The position numbers and the translations under genes are program-made. A DNA stretch of 64,000 nucleotides from Pleurodeles waltl (taxonomy: Eukaryota; Chordata; Amphibia; Caudata; Salamandridae): assembly GCF_031143425.1 (NCBI RefSeq), contig NC_090439.1, forward strand, positions 638,105,465 to 638,169,464, read 5' to 3'. Below the pieces are notes generated by a model that worked only from the letters and a program-made list of their open reading frames with translations, had not been told where the DNA came from and searched no databases. Numbering within the stretch: position 1 is the stretch's first letter; each line of letters opens with the position of its first letter. Shown in pieces: positions 24,310 through 34,212 of the stretch.

Positions 24310-25573
24310 GTTGTCAGCGGTGTGGTCCTTGCGCCAGGCCTTCTCAAGGGCACGACAAGTTTTCTTTGATTCTTTGAGGGTGTCAGAGAACCAGAGAGGT
24401 TTTTTGGTGTTGGTCTGTCGATGCGTGCGTTTGAGGGGAGCAAGGTTGTCAGCGCAGTTGGAGATCCAGTTTGTGAGGTTGAGAGCTGTGTCGTTGGGGT
24501 CGGTGGTGAGGGTGGGTTGGTTGGCGGCGAGAGCGGAGAAGAGTTGCTCTTCAGGGATCTTGTTCCACTGTCGATGAGGGATGGGTTGAATGCGGAGGTG
24601 GGAGGTCTCGCGTCGGAATGTGAAGTGGACGCAGCTGTGGTCGGTCCAGTGTAGGGCAGAGGTGTGGCTGAAGAAGACGTGTTAGCTGGCGGAGAAGATA
24701 GGGTCGAGCGTGTGTCCGGCGATGTGGGTGGCGGTGTTCACCAGTTGTTTGAGGCCGAGGTTGGCGAGGTTGTCGAGCAGGGTGGTGGTGTTGGGGTCGT
24801 TGTTTTGTTCCAGATGGAAGTTGAGGTCGCCTAGGAGGATGTAGTCCGGTGAGGCGAGGGCGTGCGGGGAGATGAAGTCGGCGATGGCGTCGCTGAAAGA
24901 GGCGCGAGGTCCGGGAGGACGGTAGACGAGGGATCCTCTGAGGGTGGTCCTTGGGTCGGTGCGAATCTGAAAATGCAGGTGTTCAGCGGCGAGGGGGGGG
25001 TCTTCGGTGGAGGTGGTGACGCTGATGGAGTCTTTGAAGATGATGGCGACACCTCCTCCTACTTGGTTGGTGCGGTCTTTTCTGGAGATCTTGTAGCCTT
25101 CGGGGATGGCGGGTAGCGATGTCTGGAGCAGAGGAGGCGTTCATCCATGTCTCCGTGATGAAGGCGACGTCCGGGGCTGTGGAGTCCAGGAGGTCCCAAA
25201 GTTCAACGGCGTGCTTGTGGACGGAACGAGCGTTGATCAGGATGCACTTGAGGTGGTTGATGGCGCGTGGGCTTGTGGTCGTGGTAGTTGCGTGGTGGAA
25301 GATGCGTTTGCAGGAGTTGCAGGCGAAGGGTCCATGTGTGCGTTTGGGGTGAGCTAGGAAGCAGGTTTTGGAGCGCCCTGGGTTGAGGGCGTGGAGGGTG
25401 GTGGGGTCGTAGCGGATCAGCTGGGCTTGAGGGAGCTGGGGACCAGGGGTCGTGGCGCTGGGCGCGGGCCAGGCGCGGACGGGCGCAGACGGGCTTGCCT
25501 CTGGCGCCCCTCTGGCGCGCCAGCGGCGTGCCCGATGCGCGCGCACGCTGCGCAGTCGCGCAGCGGCCGCCAT
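24310..25573 (-). pseudogene. L2-1 ORF, N-terminal part: APE endonuclease (frameshift and stop)
   Basis: The frame from 25573 reads an Ala/Arg-rich leader, a Cys-containing CNSCKRIFHH, then the endonuclease start KCILINARSVHKHAVELWDL and DVAFITETWMN. After a frameshift near 25100-25115 the domain continues as PEGYKISRKDRTNQVGGG, VAIIFKDSISV, then YILLGDLNFHLEQNN (about 24848-24805) and THIAGHTLDPIFSAS. An in-frame TAA at 24682-24684 interrupts the linker. The linker then reads SALHWTDHSCVHF and runs toward the RT. Endonuclease residues GDLN and the T-x-DxIF-like box are visible. The domain would nick target DNA to prime reverse transcription; this copy is inactive as it stands. Confidence 0.82.
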
Positions 25574-25579
25574 AAGAGG

Positions 25580-26500
25580 TAGGAGGGGGGGGGAGGGGTC
25601 AGCTGGGGGCGAATGGGAGCTGGGGGGCGGGGCGTGCAGGAGGTCGCGGCGGGAAAGCGCGAGGGAGGGGGGGGACAGGTAGAGTGAGAGGAGCTGGGGG
25701 AGGGGGTTTAGGGTGGAGGAGGGTGAGTGTTAGGAGGTTTGGAGATTAGGGAGAGAGATAGGAGTAGGGTTGTGAAGATAGGGGAGGGGGGTTGTAGAGG
25801 TGGGTGAGGGAGAGAGGTAGAGTGAGAGGATAGGGAGATAGGTAGTAGAGGGGGTGGCGGGAGGGGGGGGAGAGATAGAGAAATAGATAGAGAAAATAGA
25901 TAGAGAAGTCGATAGATAGGGAAATAGATAGATAGACAGATAGGTAGGTAGGAGGAGGTGGAGAGTGGGGGAGTTAGATAGTGAGATAGGGAGCTAGAGA
26001 GATAGGAAGATAGGAGGAGTGAGGGAGGTAGATAGCGAACGGGTTAGCTAGGGGTGAGAGAGGGGGAGGCGAGTGAGGGAGGGGGATGAGGAAGGAGCAG
26101 GAGGGCAGGCTCGGGGGAAGAAGACGGAGGAGGTAGAAGAGCCGAAGACAGGAGAACAGAAGACAGAAGAACAGAAGACAGAAGAACAGAAGACCGGAAG
26201 AGCAGAAGACAGAAGAGCAGAAGAACAGAAGAACAGAAGCACAGAAGATCGGAAGAGCAGAAGAACAGAGAAGAACAGAGAAGAACAGAGAAGAACGCAG
26301 AAGAACCGAGAAGAAGAACACAGAAGCACCGAGAAGAACAGAGAAGAAGAACACAGAAGACCGGAAGAACACAGAAGAACAGAAGGGAAGAACAGAAGAA
26401 CAGAAGAGAAGAACAGAAGAACACAGAAGAAGATTGCAGAGGGGGAGCGAGGAGGAAGAGACAGAGAGGAGGAAAAGAAGCAGGAGCAGGAGAGAAGGTG
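25580..26500. repeat. Purine-strand tract: GGGAGG/GATAGATAG then (GAAGAACAGAA)n
   Basis: The + strand is almost pure purine. It is G-rich to about 25860, GATAGATAG-like to about 26040, then dominated by GAAGAACAGAA and GAAGACAGAA units from about 26140 to 26440. It occupies the 5' UTR of L2-1. Long antisense frames here (Ser/Phe/Leu-rich) are by-products of composition. Such polypurine tracts can form triplex or other non-B structures. Confidence 0.85.
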
Positions 26501-26989
26501 AGTGGCGCGGGGCAGGGCGAGGGGCTGGGAGGGGGGGGGGTACTTACAGTTAGGTGGGTCTCAGGAACACAGGAACTCGGGAACTTGGAGGAGCTGCAGC
26601 GGCAGGGGGAGCGACCTACCCTTGGGTCAACACCCCCACCCCCGCCTTCACCCACAACAACATACACACAAATACATGCATCAACATGACATTTACACCC
26701 CGTCACCCCCTGGAAGAACGCAAGTACAAAATGAAATGATTGTAACAAGTGTAATCATCGAAAAATCAGATAGGCCAACATAACTTTAAATCATCAGTAT
26801 ATACAAATACGTACAGCAACTACACAAGTCTGGATAGTGTGCCAATCATTGTCCGTGGACCAGTGGTTCCAAAATGCATGGGCAAAGCCCACACATGATA
26901 CCTGACTCGAAACGGAGAGAACACTGCTGGGGCATCAGGTCGAAAAAAAACAGGCACCTCAGGGGGAGGGGAGGCACCTCAGCCGGATG

Positions 26990-27335
26990 AACGGACAATG
27001 CCACTGCTCCACGAGGGGGCTCCGTGCCCACGGATTGATCCTGGGGAGTGCAAAGCCACAGTCTCTCAAGTCTCTCAAGTCTCTCATGTGGGTGGTTTTC
27101 CCACTGATTGGTCCTGTGGAGTACAAAGCCACAGTCTCTCAAGTGAGTGGTTTGCCCACTGCTTTATCCTGGGGAGTGCAGAGCCACAGTCTCTTAAGTC
27201 TCTCAAGTGGGTGGTTTGCCCACTGCTTCGTCCTGGGGAATGCAAAGCCACAGTCTCTCAAGTCTCTCAAGTGGGTGGGTTGCCCACTGATTGGTTCTGG
27301 GGAGTGCAAAGCCACAGTCTCTCAAGTTGTTGACA
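26990..27335. repeat. Minisatellite, 55-71 bp units with nested TCTCTCAAG
   Basis: Five units begin CCTGGGGAGTGCAAAGCCAC or close variants (about 27041, 27112, 27167, 27231 and 27296). Unit length varies because the sub-repeat TCTCTCAAG occurs one to three times per unit. The array lies beyond the gene B remnants of Harbinger-2, toward its 3' side in gene B sense. Confidence 0.88.
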
Positions 27336-27339
27336 TGTT

Positions 27340-27672
27340 CCACTGCTTCTGGAGGGGGCTTGGTGCCCAGAGTGCTTCATCCTGCCAAGGACTGGGGTAG
27401 TGGATGCTTTTCTCCACTGGTTCTGGAGGGGGCTTGGTGTCCAGAGTGCTTCATTCTGCCAAGGACTAGGGTAGTGGATGTTGTTCTCCACTGGTTCTGG
27501 AGGGGGCTTGGTGCCCAGAGTGCTTCATCCTGCCAAGGACTGGGGTAGTGGATGCTTTTCTCCACTGGTTCTGGAGGGGGCTTGGTGCCCAGAGTGCTTC
27601 ATCCTGCCAAGGACTGGGGTAATGGATGTTGTTCTCCACTGGTTCTGGAGGGGGCTTGGTGCCCAGAGTGCT
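27340..27672. repeat. Minisatellite, 74-bp unit, about 4.5 copies
   Basis: Units starting CCACTGGTTCTGGAGGGGGC recur every 74 bp (about 27340, 27414, 27488, 27562, 27636). They differ by only a few bases, which implies recent expansion. Several parallel open frames on both strands are produced by the repeat and are not genes. Confidence 0.92.
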
Positions 27673-27810
27673 GCACATGCAGTGTGGCAGGTCCCATTCC
27701 CTCACCTGGGTGTGTGTGCCACGAGATTGCCTGGGAACAGGTAGCATGATACTCCATGGAGTTAGAGACACACTCCACTCTGCTGCGACTTTGCCTGCCA
27801 CCTGCTGGTA

Positions 27811-30668
27811 CTAACAGTGCTGGGTGTGGTGCCTCATGTACGCTGTGCAGGGTCCAGGACATCTCCTGCAGCCTCGGATGGCTGTCCACTGGGAATGTTT
27901 GCCATGTCGGCTGTGGCACGTTGCGGGGCTGGTGGCAGTGGTTGCGGCGGTGTCTGTGGCGGAAATGCTGCCGGTGGTGAATGTGTCAGCACCTGTGGAG
28001 GGAGACAGCAGGACGTCTCCTGCAGCCTCAGACGGCTGCCCACTGGGGACGATGCTGGGGACGATGCTGGGGACTGCTGCTGAGGCAGCAGACGTGCAGG
28101 TGGCGGTGCAGGTGGCGGTGCAGGTGGCCGTGCTGGTGGCCGTGCAGGTGGCGGTGCAGGTGGCGGTGTCCACCGCCGTACAGGTTGCTGTTCTGTTTGC
28201 CATAAGGGGTGACTCTAGTCCCTCAGCCGGAGGCTCCGTGCCCTGTGCTGACTTCCCCCTAGCCTTGTGTCCCTTCCCCACCTTGGATGTCACTGCTGGT
28301 CCCTTGGCACTGTCCCCTTTTGGCTTGGAAGAGGCCTTGCTGGGTGGTTGGTGCGGCTTTTCCTTACGGCATGTGGGCACCTTCTTCACCCTGGCAGGTG
28401 GCGGAATGGGCTGATCCTTGGCCTCGCTAGGTGGCACACTGGTAGCCCTGATGGGTGCCGCCCGCGATGTGACAGGACTTGCTGAGACCACAGTGCTGCA
28501 GGATTTAGTGGCTGAGGTGCTGGGCTGGGACTTGGACATCCTGGCCCTAGGGGAAGGACGGGGGGAGGTGTAGGGAAGAGGTCAATGTTAGCCAGGAAAA
28601 GTTTTTTGGACACTCTGGGATGGGAAGATGGGGGGGTTTGGGAGTGGAGGAAGAGGTAGTGGTTGTAGGAGGTGTACGTCTGCTGAATTTGGGTGAAGGT
28701 GCATGGGCCGGAGGCTGTTGTGAGGTGGATGGCTTTTGGGTGGGTGTGTGCCTGCGTTTGTGTAGCTTGGGAGGAGGGCTCACAGACACACTGGGAGAGG
28801 ACACAGGTGACGTGTGTATGGTAGTAGGGGTGGTGAGTGCACGTGAGCGGTGTGCAGTGATGGGCGTGCTGGCGATGGAGGTAGTGGCTGAGGATGTGGT
28901 GCATGCAGGTGTGAGTGGAGACGAGACTGGGAGGAGGAGGACGTGGAGGGGGGACACAGTGGAGACAGTGGATATTGGTGTGTCTGCATAGGGATGCTGC
29001 TTGTGTGAGTGCCTGTGGGATGTGTGGTGCTTATGTTTGCCATGTCCACTCTTGTGTATTGATGAGTGTGCATGCTGGTCTGATGGAGTGCTTGGGATAG
29101 GCTGAGGTACAGGGGATTGGGTCTGGGTAGTGGAGGTTGGAGGGGAGGCTGGACACAGGGACAATGGCTGCCATCAGTGCTGAGGCCAGAGCCTGAAATG
29201 CTCTCTGTTGGGCCGCCACGCCAGAACAAATGTCCTCCAGGTATGCATTTGTTTGCTGCAAATGCCTCTCGACACCCTGGATGGCATTCAAAATGGCTGA
29301 TTGCCCAACAGTGAGGGATCTCAGGAGGTCAATAGCTTCCTCACTGAGGGCAGCAGGACTGACTGGGGCAGGGCCTGAGGTGCCTGGGGCAAAGGAGATG
29401 CAAACTTTCCTGGGTGAGCGGGCACAGGAAACTCGATGAGGGGCTGCTGGAAGGGCGGTGCTGGTAGGGGGGGTGGCGGCTATACCTGTTGTTGCGGTGG
29501 GCACAGAGGTGCCCGCCACCGCAAGGGAGCTCCCATCAGAGGAGGAGTCGCTGCCGCTGGTGTCCGCTCCTGTCCCCGTCGTGGAGCTCCCCTCACCCTC
29601 CGTCCCACTGGTGCCTTCAGACTCTGTAAATTAACCCTCCAGGGCCATGTGGGTTGCAGCTCCCTCCTGTTCCGGTGCCAATGCTCCTCCACCAGATGAT
29701 GCTAATGCACACAAGGGCAGGGTGACAAAACAAAAAGGGGGGAAAGACAGAAGATACACATGGTCAATGCCTGCAACACCACTACCGTTGGCGGACACAA
29801 CACACAGGGAGCAGCCCTATGCACTAGCGCATGCACTGACAGTGCAGGGGAAAAGCACATACCCATAGGGGACTCTGCCTAGACTCATTTGATGCACAGC
29901 TGGAACGCACAGGAGCCTGACTAGGTGTAGAGGGCAACTACCACCTTTGGGTTGGAGTGGCACTGAACCTGCAAAACAATGGATGTACCTTGGCGCATCT
30001 GCTCTGGCCTAGGGGAACCCACAGCCCACTTCCCCCACCCAGACACCTTGTAAAGCGCGCAGAGTCAGCTGAATGAGACTGTACTCACCCCCTTGTGGCT
30101 GCTGTGATGTCCTCAAGCGCCCATCCAACTCAGGATATGCCACCGCCAGGATCCAGTACATCAGGGGGGTCATGGTGCGACGGGCACCCCTTCCACGTTA
30201 GGAGGCCATCCCCAGCTGAGCCTCCGCCGTTTTCTTGCTCCAGCGGCGAAGGTCCTCCCATCTTTTGCGGCAGTGGGTGCTCCGTCTATGGTAGACCCCC
30301 AGGGTCTGCACTTCCTTGGCGATGGCACTCCAAATACCCTTCTTCTGATGGGCGCTGACCTAGAGGAATAGTGAAGTAAGAATGGATGTTACTCCCCCAT
30401 CCGGTTCTTCTCACTCATTGCCCACAAACCTCCCACCCTGGCCCAGAAAAAACATACACTCATAATCCTCACATGCTGGCCTGTGCCCCAGTCTCTTCCA
30501 TCCATGACACTCCAAACAATCATGTGTCATCCACCATGCACACAGTTTACTCACCTGTTTGTCTGGAGGACCATAGAGTAGCGTGTACTGGGGGAGGACC
30601 CCATCCACCAGTTTGTCCACCTCCTCCGCAGTGAAGGCAGGGGCCCTTTCCCCAGACACTGTAGCCAT
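27811..30668 (-). pseudogene. Harbinger-2 gene B: second SANT/Myb-like protein, three exons (broken)
   Basis: Exon a (30555-30668) starts at an ATG in MATVSGERAPAFTAEEVDKL. Intron 30360-30554 has GTGAGT and TAG ends. Exon b (30089-30359) has the SANT region, and its donor is GTGAGTAC. Exon c begins at 29701 after TAG. Exon c has an in-frame TAA at 29631-29633, then the conserved core EEAIDLLRSLTVGQSAILNA, a Ser/Thr/Pro-rich region with frameshifts, and a basic tail including KVGKGHKARGKSAQG and SKASSKPKGDSAKG. The last part is expanded by a 12-bp minisatellite encoding Ala-Thr-Cys-Thr repeats. Exon plan and intron phases match Harbinger-1 gene B. The 3' limit is uncertain. Confidence 0.78.
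28096..28168. repeat. 12-bp minisatellite GCAGGTGGCGGT, six copies
   Basis: Six near-perfect 12-bp units inside the 3' part of gene B. Each carries GGCGGT, the word also enriched at Harbinger ends and in the MITE-1 and MITE-2 hairpins. On the minus strand it encodes repeated Ala-Thr-Cys-Thr. Confidence 0.9.
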
Positions 30669-31110
30669 TGTCGCTTCCAGACTCAGGTCACAGCAGCACT
30701 TGCAGTGTAGGTCGTCTCCTGTTGAAGGTCAGGTATCAAGTGAGTGAACAGATAGAAAATGGTGGTCACGTCCGCGGTGGTGCGTACCGTCAACACCGGC
30801 GTACATCGTTATTGACTCCTGGAACCCATAGGGCCCAATGATAACCAATGCTGAATTGCGCAGCGCAACGCCAGCGCAGTTACCTCATTTCCCCTTGTCC
30901 CTCCTTACAGGTCAGGCAGCCGCCATTTCAGGTGGCCACATGGCAGGCCAACTAACTGCATCACAGCACTTTTGGCCAGGAATACGGACAGACAAAGGCA
31001 CACAACGATTATATCACGATTGTGCTAAACAGCCTTGTGAGACCTATGTGGTGTATGACCCTCTGCTCACCCTTCTCCTCGATGGGGCACGTCCGCTGGG
31101 GTAGGTGATG

Positions 31111-32215
31111 AGATGGCGGCATCCTCCGGTGTACAGACCCCTGGTGGACCTGTAGACAATGGAAGACAGACACATCATTATCACCTACAGACTGGATCGT
31201 GCCACAATCCAGGAACTGTGTGCCCAGTTGGAGCCAGACCTGATGTCAGCTATCCGCCACCCCACAAGAATACCCCCTCTAGTGCAGGTCCTGTCAGTAC
31301 TCCATTTCCTGGCCAGTGGGTCCTTTCAAACAAGAGTGGCCATGGCATCAGGGATGTCACAGCCAATGTTCTCTAATGTGTTGTCCAGAGTGCTGAAACA
31401 CATGTGCAGCTACATGGTGTTCCCTCAGCTGGAGGATTTGCCCACAGTGAAAGGTGACTTCTATGTTCTATGCCCTGGGACATATCCCCAACATTATTGG
31501 TGCCATTGATGGTACACATGTGGCATTTGTTCCCCCCCGCAGGAATGAACAGGTGTACAGAAACCGCAAAAGCTACCATTCAATGAATGTGCAGATGGTG
31601 TGCTTGGCAGACCAGTACATCTCCCATGTGAATGCCAAGTATCCTGGCTCTGTGCATGACGCTTACATTTTGAGGAATAGCAGCATCCCTTATGTGATGG
31701 GGCAACTCCAGAGGCACCGTGTGTGGCTAATAGGTGAGCCCAAGGTCCACACACAGTTTAAATAGGTGTCTGGGTATGGGAGAGTCCCTAAGGGTTGGTG
31801 TGTGTCTAACAGTTGTCCCTCGATATTTGCAGGTGACTCTGGTTACCCCAACCTGTCTTGGCTACTGACCCCAGTGAGGAATCCCAGGACAAGGGCAGAG
31901 GAACGCTACAGTGAGGCACATGGGCGAACTAGGAGGATAATAGAGTGCATCTTCGGCCTCCTGAAGGCCATATTCCGGTGCCTCCATCTGACAGGTGGCT
32001 CCCTATACTACTCACCGAAGAAGGTGTGCCAGATCATGGTGGCATGCTGTATGTTGCACAACCTGGCTTTGCGACCCCAGGTGCCTTTTCTGCAGGAGGA
32101 TGGGCCTGATGCTGGTCTTGTGGCAGTTGTGGAGCCTGTGGACAGTGAAGAAGAGGAGGCAGAAGAAGAAGATATAGACAACCGAAACAACATCATCATG
32201 CAATACTTCCAGTGA
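31111..32215 (+). pseudogene. Harbinger-2 transposase, HARBI1-like DDE (stop plus 7-bp duplication)
   Basis: Exon 1 ends at 31733, a 99-bp intron (GTGAGC...TTTGCAG) spans 31734-31832, and exon 2 runs 31833-32215. Exon 1 reads VYRPLVDL, a TAG at 31153-31155 (Glu in Harbinger-1), then HIIITYRLDRATIQELCAQL and VLHFLASGSFQ. A tandem duplication of TTCTATG (31459-31465 and 31466-31472) shifts the frame, after which it reads GHIPNIIGAIDGTHVAFVPP and YPGSVHDAYILRNSS. Exon 2 reads GDSGYPNLSWLLTPV, RTRRIIECIFGLLKAIFRCL and VACCMLHNLAL, and ends in an acidic tail. All three catalytic residues (AIDGTH, SVHD, IIE) are preserved. The intron sits at the same codon (Ile-Gly) as in Harbinger-1. Confidence 0.92.
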
Positions 32216-32693
32216 GACACAGGTAAGAGGATGGCACAGATTCTCACATCTCATACTACTGTAGGACATTGCATAAATCTGACTTTTCACCTCTGTGTAT
32301 GGACCCTGACATGTCACTTTGCCTTTCCATTTCACAGATCTGGGTCCCACGTTGTGCCCTCTGCTATGTTTACTGCTGCCCAACAACTGTGTGACATTGG
32401 TATGTGAACATGAACATTGACATAGCTATATTTCTGAGAGGTTGCAATTACACATTTGTGAAAGTACAGACTGACTCCAGATTGATTTGTAATCCAAGGG
32501 TGTTTATTTCTGTGCTAATAACTGGAGGGGGGTGTGCAATGGGCTGGGGTGATGGTGGAGGAATGTCCATGGTAGAGTTCAGTCTCTTGGTCTCACAGGT
32601 GCATTGTCCAAGGGGGCATAGGAAGTGGAGTGATGGCAGGTCAAAGTTGTCAGGGTGACAAAGTGGGACAAAAAGGTGACAATCAGGAGAGTC

Positions 32694-34212
32694 TTATTTC
32701 CTGCCGGGGGTCTTGGCAATGTTCTCTGTCTTGTTCCTGGATCTCAGGGACCGTTTGCGGGGTGGCTCTCCTTCTGCAGGGAGTGGGGTGCTGGAGGCCT
32801 GTTGGTCCTGTGGCGGGACCTCCTGTCCACTAGCGCCGGCGGAGGTGGAGGGCTGGTCATCGTTCAGGCTAGTGTCAGGGGCCCGTTTGTGTGCCACTGA
32901 GTCCCTCATGGTGTTGGCCAGGTCTGCCAGCACCCCTGCAATGGTGACCAGGGTGGTGTTGATGGACTTCAAGCCCTCCCTGATCCACAGGTAGTGTTCC
33001 TCCTGCAGCCGCTGGGTCTCCTGAAACTTGGCCAGTACCGTGCCCATGGTCTCCTGGGAATGATGGTAAGCTCCCATGATGTTGGAGAGTGCCTCGTGGA
33101 GAGGGGGTTCCCTGGGCCTGTCCTCCCCCTGTCGCACAGCAGTCCTCCCAGTTTTCCTGTTATCCTGTGCCTCTGTCCCCTGAACCGTGTGCCCACTGCC
33201 ACTGACCCCAGGTCCCTGATTGTCTTGGGTTGGTGGGTTTGCCTGGGGTCCCTGTAGTGGTGGACACACTGCTAATTGACACGTCCTGGGGACAGAGGGA
33301 TGGGCCCTCTGGGTGGGTGCTGTGGTGGTGTCTCCTGAGGGGGAGGCTCTGTGGTGGTTTGTGACTGTGTGAGGGGAACCGACTGTCCAGAGGTCCCTGA
33401 TGGGCCAGGCTGGTCATCCAGATCCAGGCGTGCAGAGCTGCTGTCGTCACTGTGGGCCTCTTCTGTGGGGGGACTGGATATGTCTGGCACCTCCTGTCCG
33501 GTGACGTTGAGTATGGGTCCTGTTGGGGTGTAAATGCATAGTTATTGTATCTGTGGTTGCCATCTTGTGCATTGGGTGAGTTACCCTATACTCCTGTGCT
33601 TGCATTGTTGTGTTTGCCATTGTGTGATTAGTGTTTTGGGGTCTGTGTGGGTATCTGTACTGGACATGCTTTGGTAATGGGTGTCCATGCTTTGGTGTTG
33701 CATGCAGGGCTTGGTATTGGGATGGGTGGGTTGTGATAGTGGGGCATATGTGAGATGTTGGAGTGATGGGGTGAGGGTGGGGGTATGTGATGGCATGCAG
33801 GTGGGGTGATATGGTAATTAAGATATGACTTACCAGAGTCCAGTCCTCCTGCTACTCCTGCGAGGCCCTCAGGGTGCAGTATTGCCAAGACTTGCTCCTC
33901 CCATGTTGTTAGTTGTGGGGGAGGAGGTGGGGGTCCACCGCCAGTCCTCTGTACAGCAATCTGGTGTCTTGAAACCACAGAACGCACCTTCCCCCGTAGG
34001 TCGTTCCACCTCTTCCTGATGTCATCCTGTGTTCTTGGATGCTGTCCCACTGCGTTGACCCTGTCAACGATTCTCCGCCATAGCTCCATCTTCCTAGCAA
34101 TGGAGGTGTGCTGCACCTGTGATCCAAAAAGCTGTGGCTCTACCCGGATGATTTCCTCCACCATGACCCTGAGCTCCTCCTCAGAAAACCTGGGGTGTCT
34201 TTGTGGTGCCAT
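32694..34212 (-). pseudogene. Harbinger-2 gene A: SANT/Myb-like DNA-binding protein (late frame break)
   Basis: Exon 1 (33834-34212) is intact from an ATG: MAPQRHPRFSEEELRVMVEE, then RKMELWRRIVDRVN and DIRKRWNDLRGKVRSVVSR, forming a SANT/Myb-like domain, then a Pro-rich linker and WEEQVLAILHPEGLAG. Donor GTAAGT leads to an intron at 33520-33833 ending CCCCAACAG. Exon 2 starts GPILNVTGQEVPDISSPPTE, is Pro/Ser/Gln-rich and is broken by a stop with frame change near 33270. It then gives a probable coiled coil (AYHHSQETMGTVLAKFQETQ) and a basic C-terminus. It is homologous along its length to Harbinger-1 gene A. The best human comparison is NAIF1-type Harbinger-derived Myb proteins, by family knowledge. 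Confidence 0.83.

Larger units (their letters stand above)
22378..26640 (-). mobile_element. L2-1: L2-type LINE, near full length, inserted in Harbinger-2
   Basis: Sense is on the minus strand. The 3' end at about 22378 is a short pentamer tail (AAATC on +), preceded in sense by an L2-style 3' UTR containing AGCGCCTTGAGACCC and GGTGAGTAGCGCGC. The coding region carries an APE-type endonuclease then reverse transcriptase. A long, extremely purine-rich (+ strand) 5' UTR extends from about 25580 to 26500. The 5' boundary is only approximate (26600-26650), set by where sequence resembling the Harbinger-1 end resumes. No clear target duplication could be found. L2-2 at 46587 shares the 3' UTR and RT. 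Confidence 0.85.

Noticed and set aside
22510..24577. Long + strand open frames (224 and 345 codons)
   Set aside because: They lie exactly antisense to the L2-1 RT frame and have biased, motif-free composition. They are shadows of the LINE.
26044..26748. 234-codon Ser/Phe/Leu-rich minus-strand frame
   Set aside because: Produced by the purine-rich repeat tract. No domain and very low complexity.
27041..27672. Possible CRISPR-like array of regular repeats
   Set aside because: Units are contiguous tandem repeats without unique spacers, lie inside a transposon, and the genome is eukaryotic.
27478..27814. Repeated similar ORFs every 74 bp on both strands
   Set aside because: A direct consequence of the 74-bp minisatellite.
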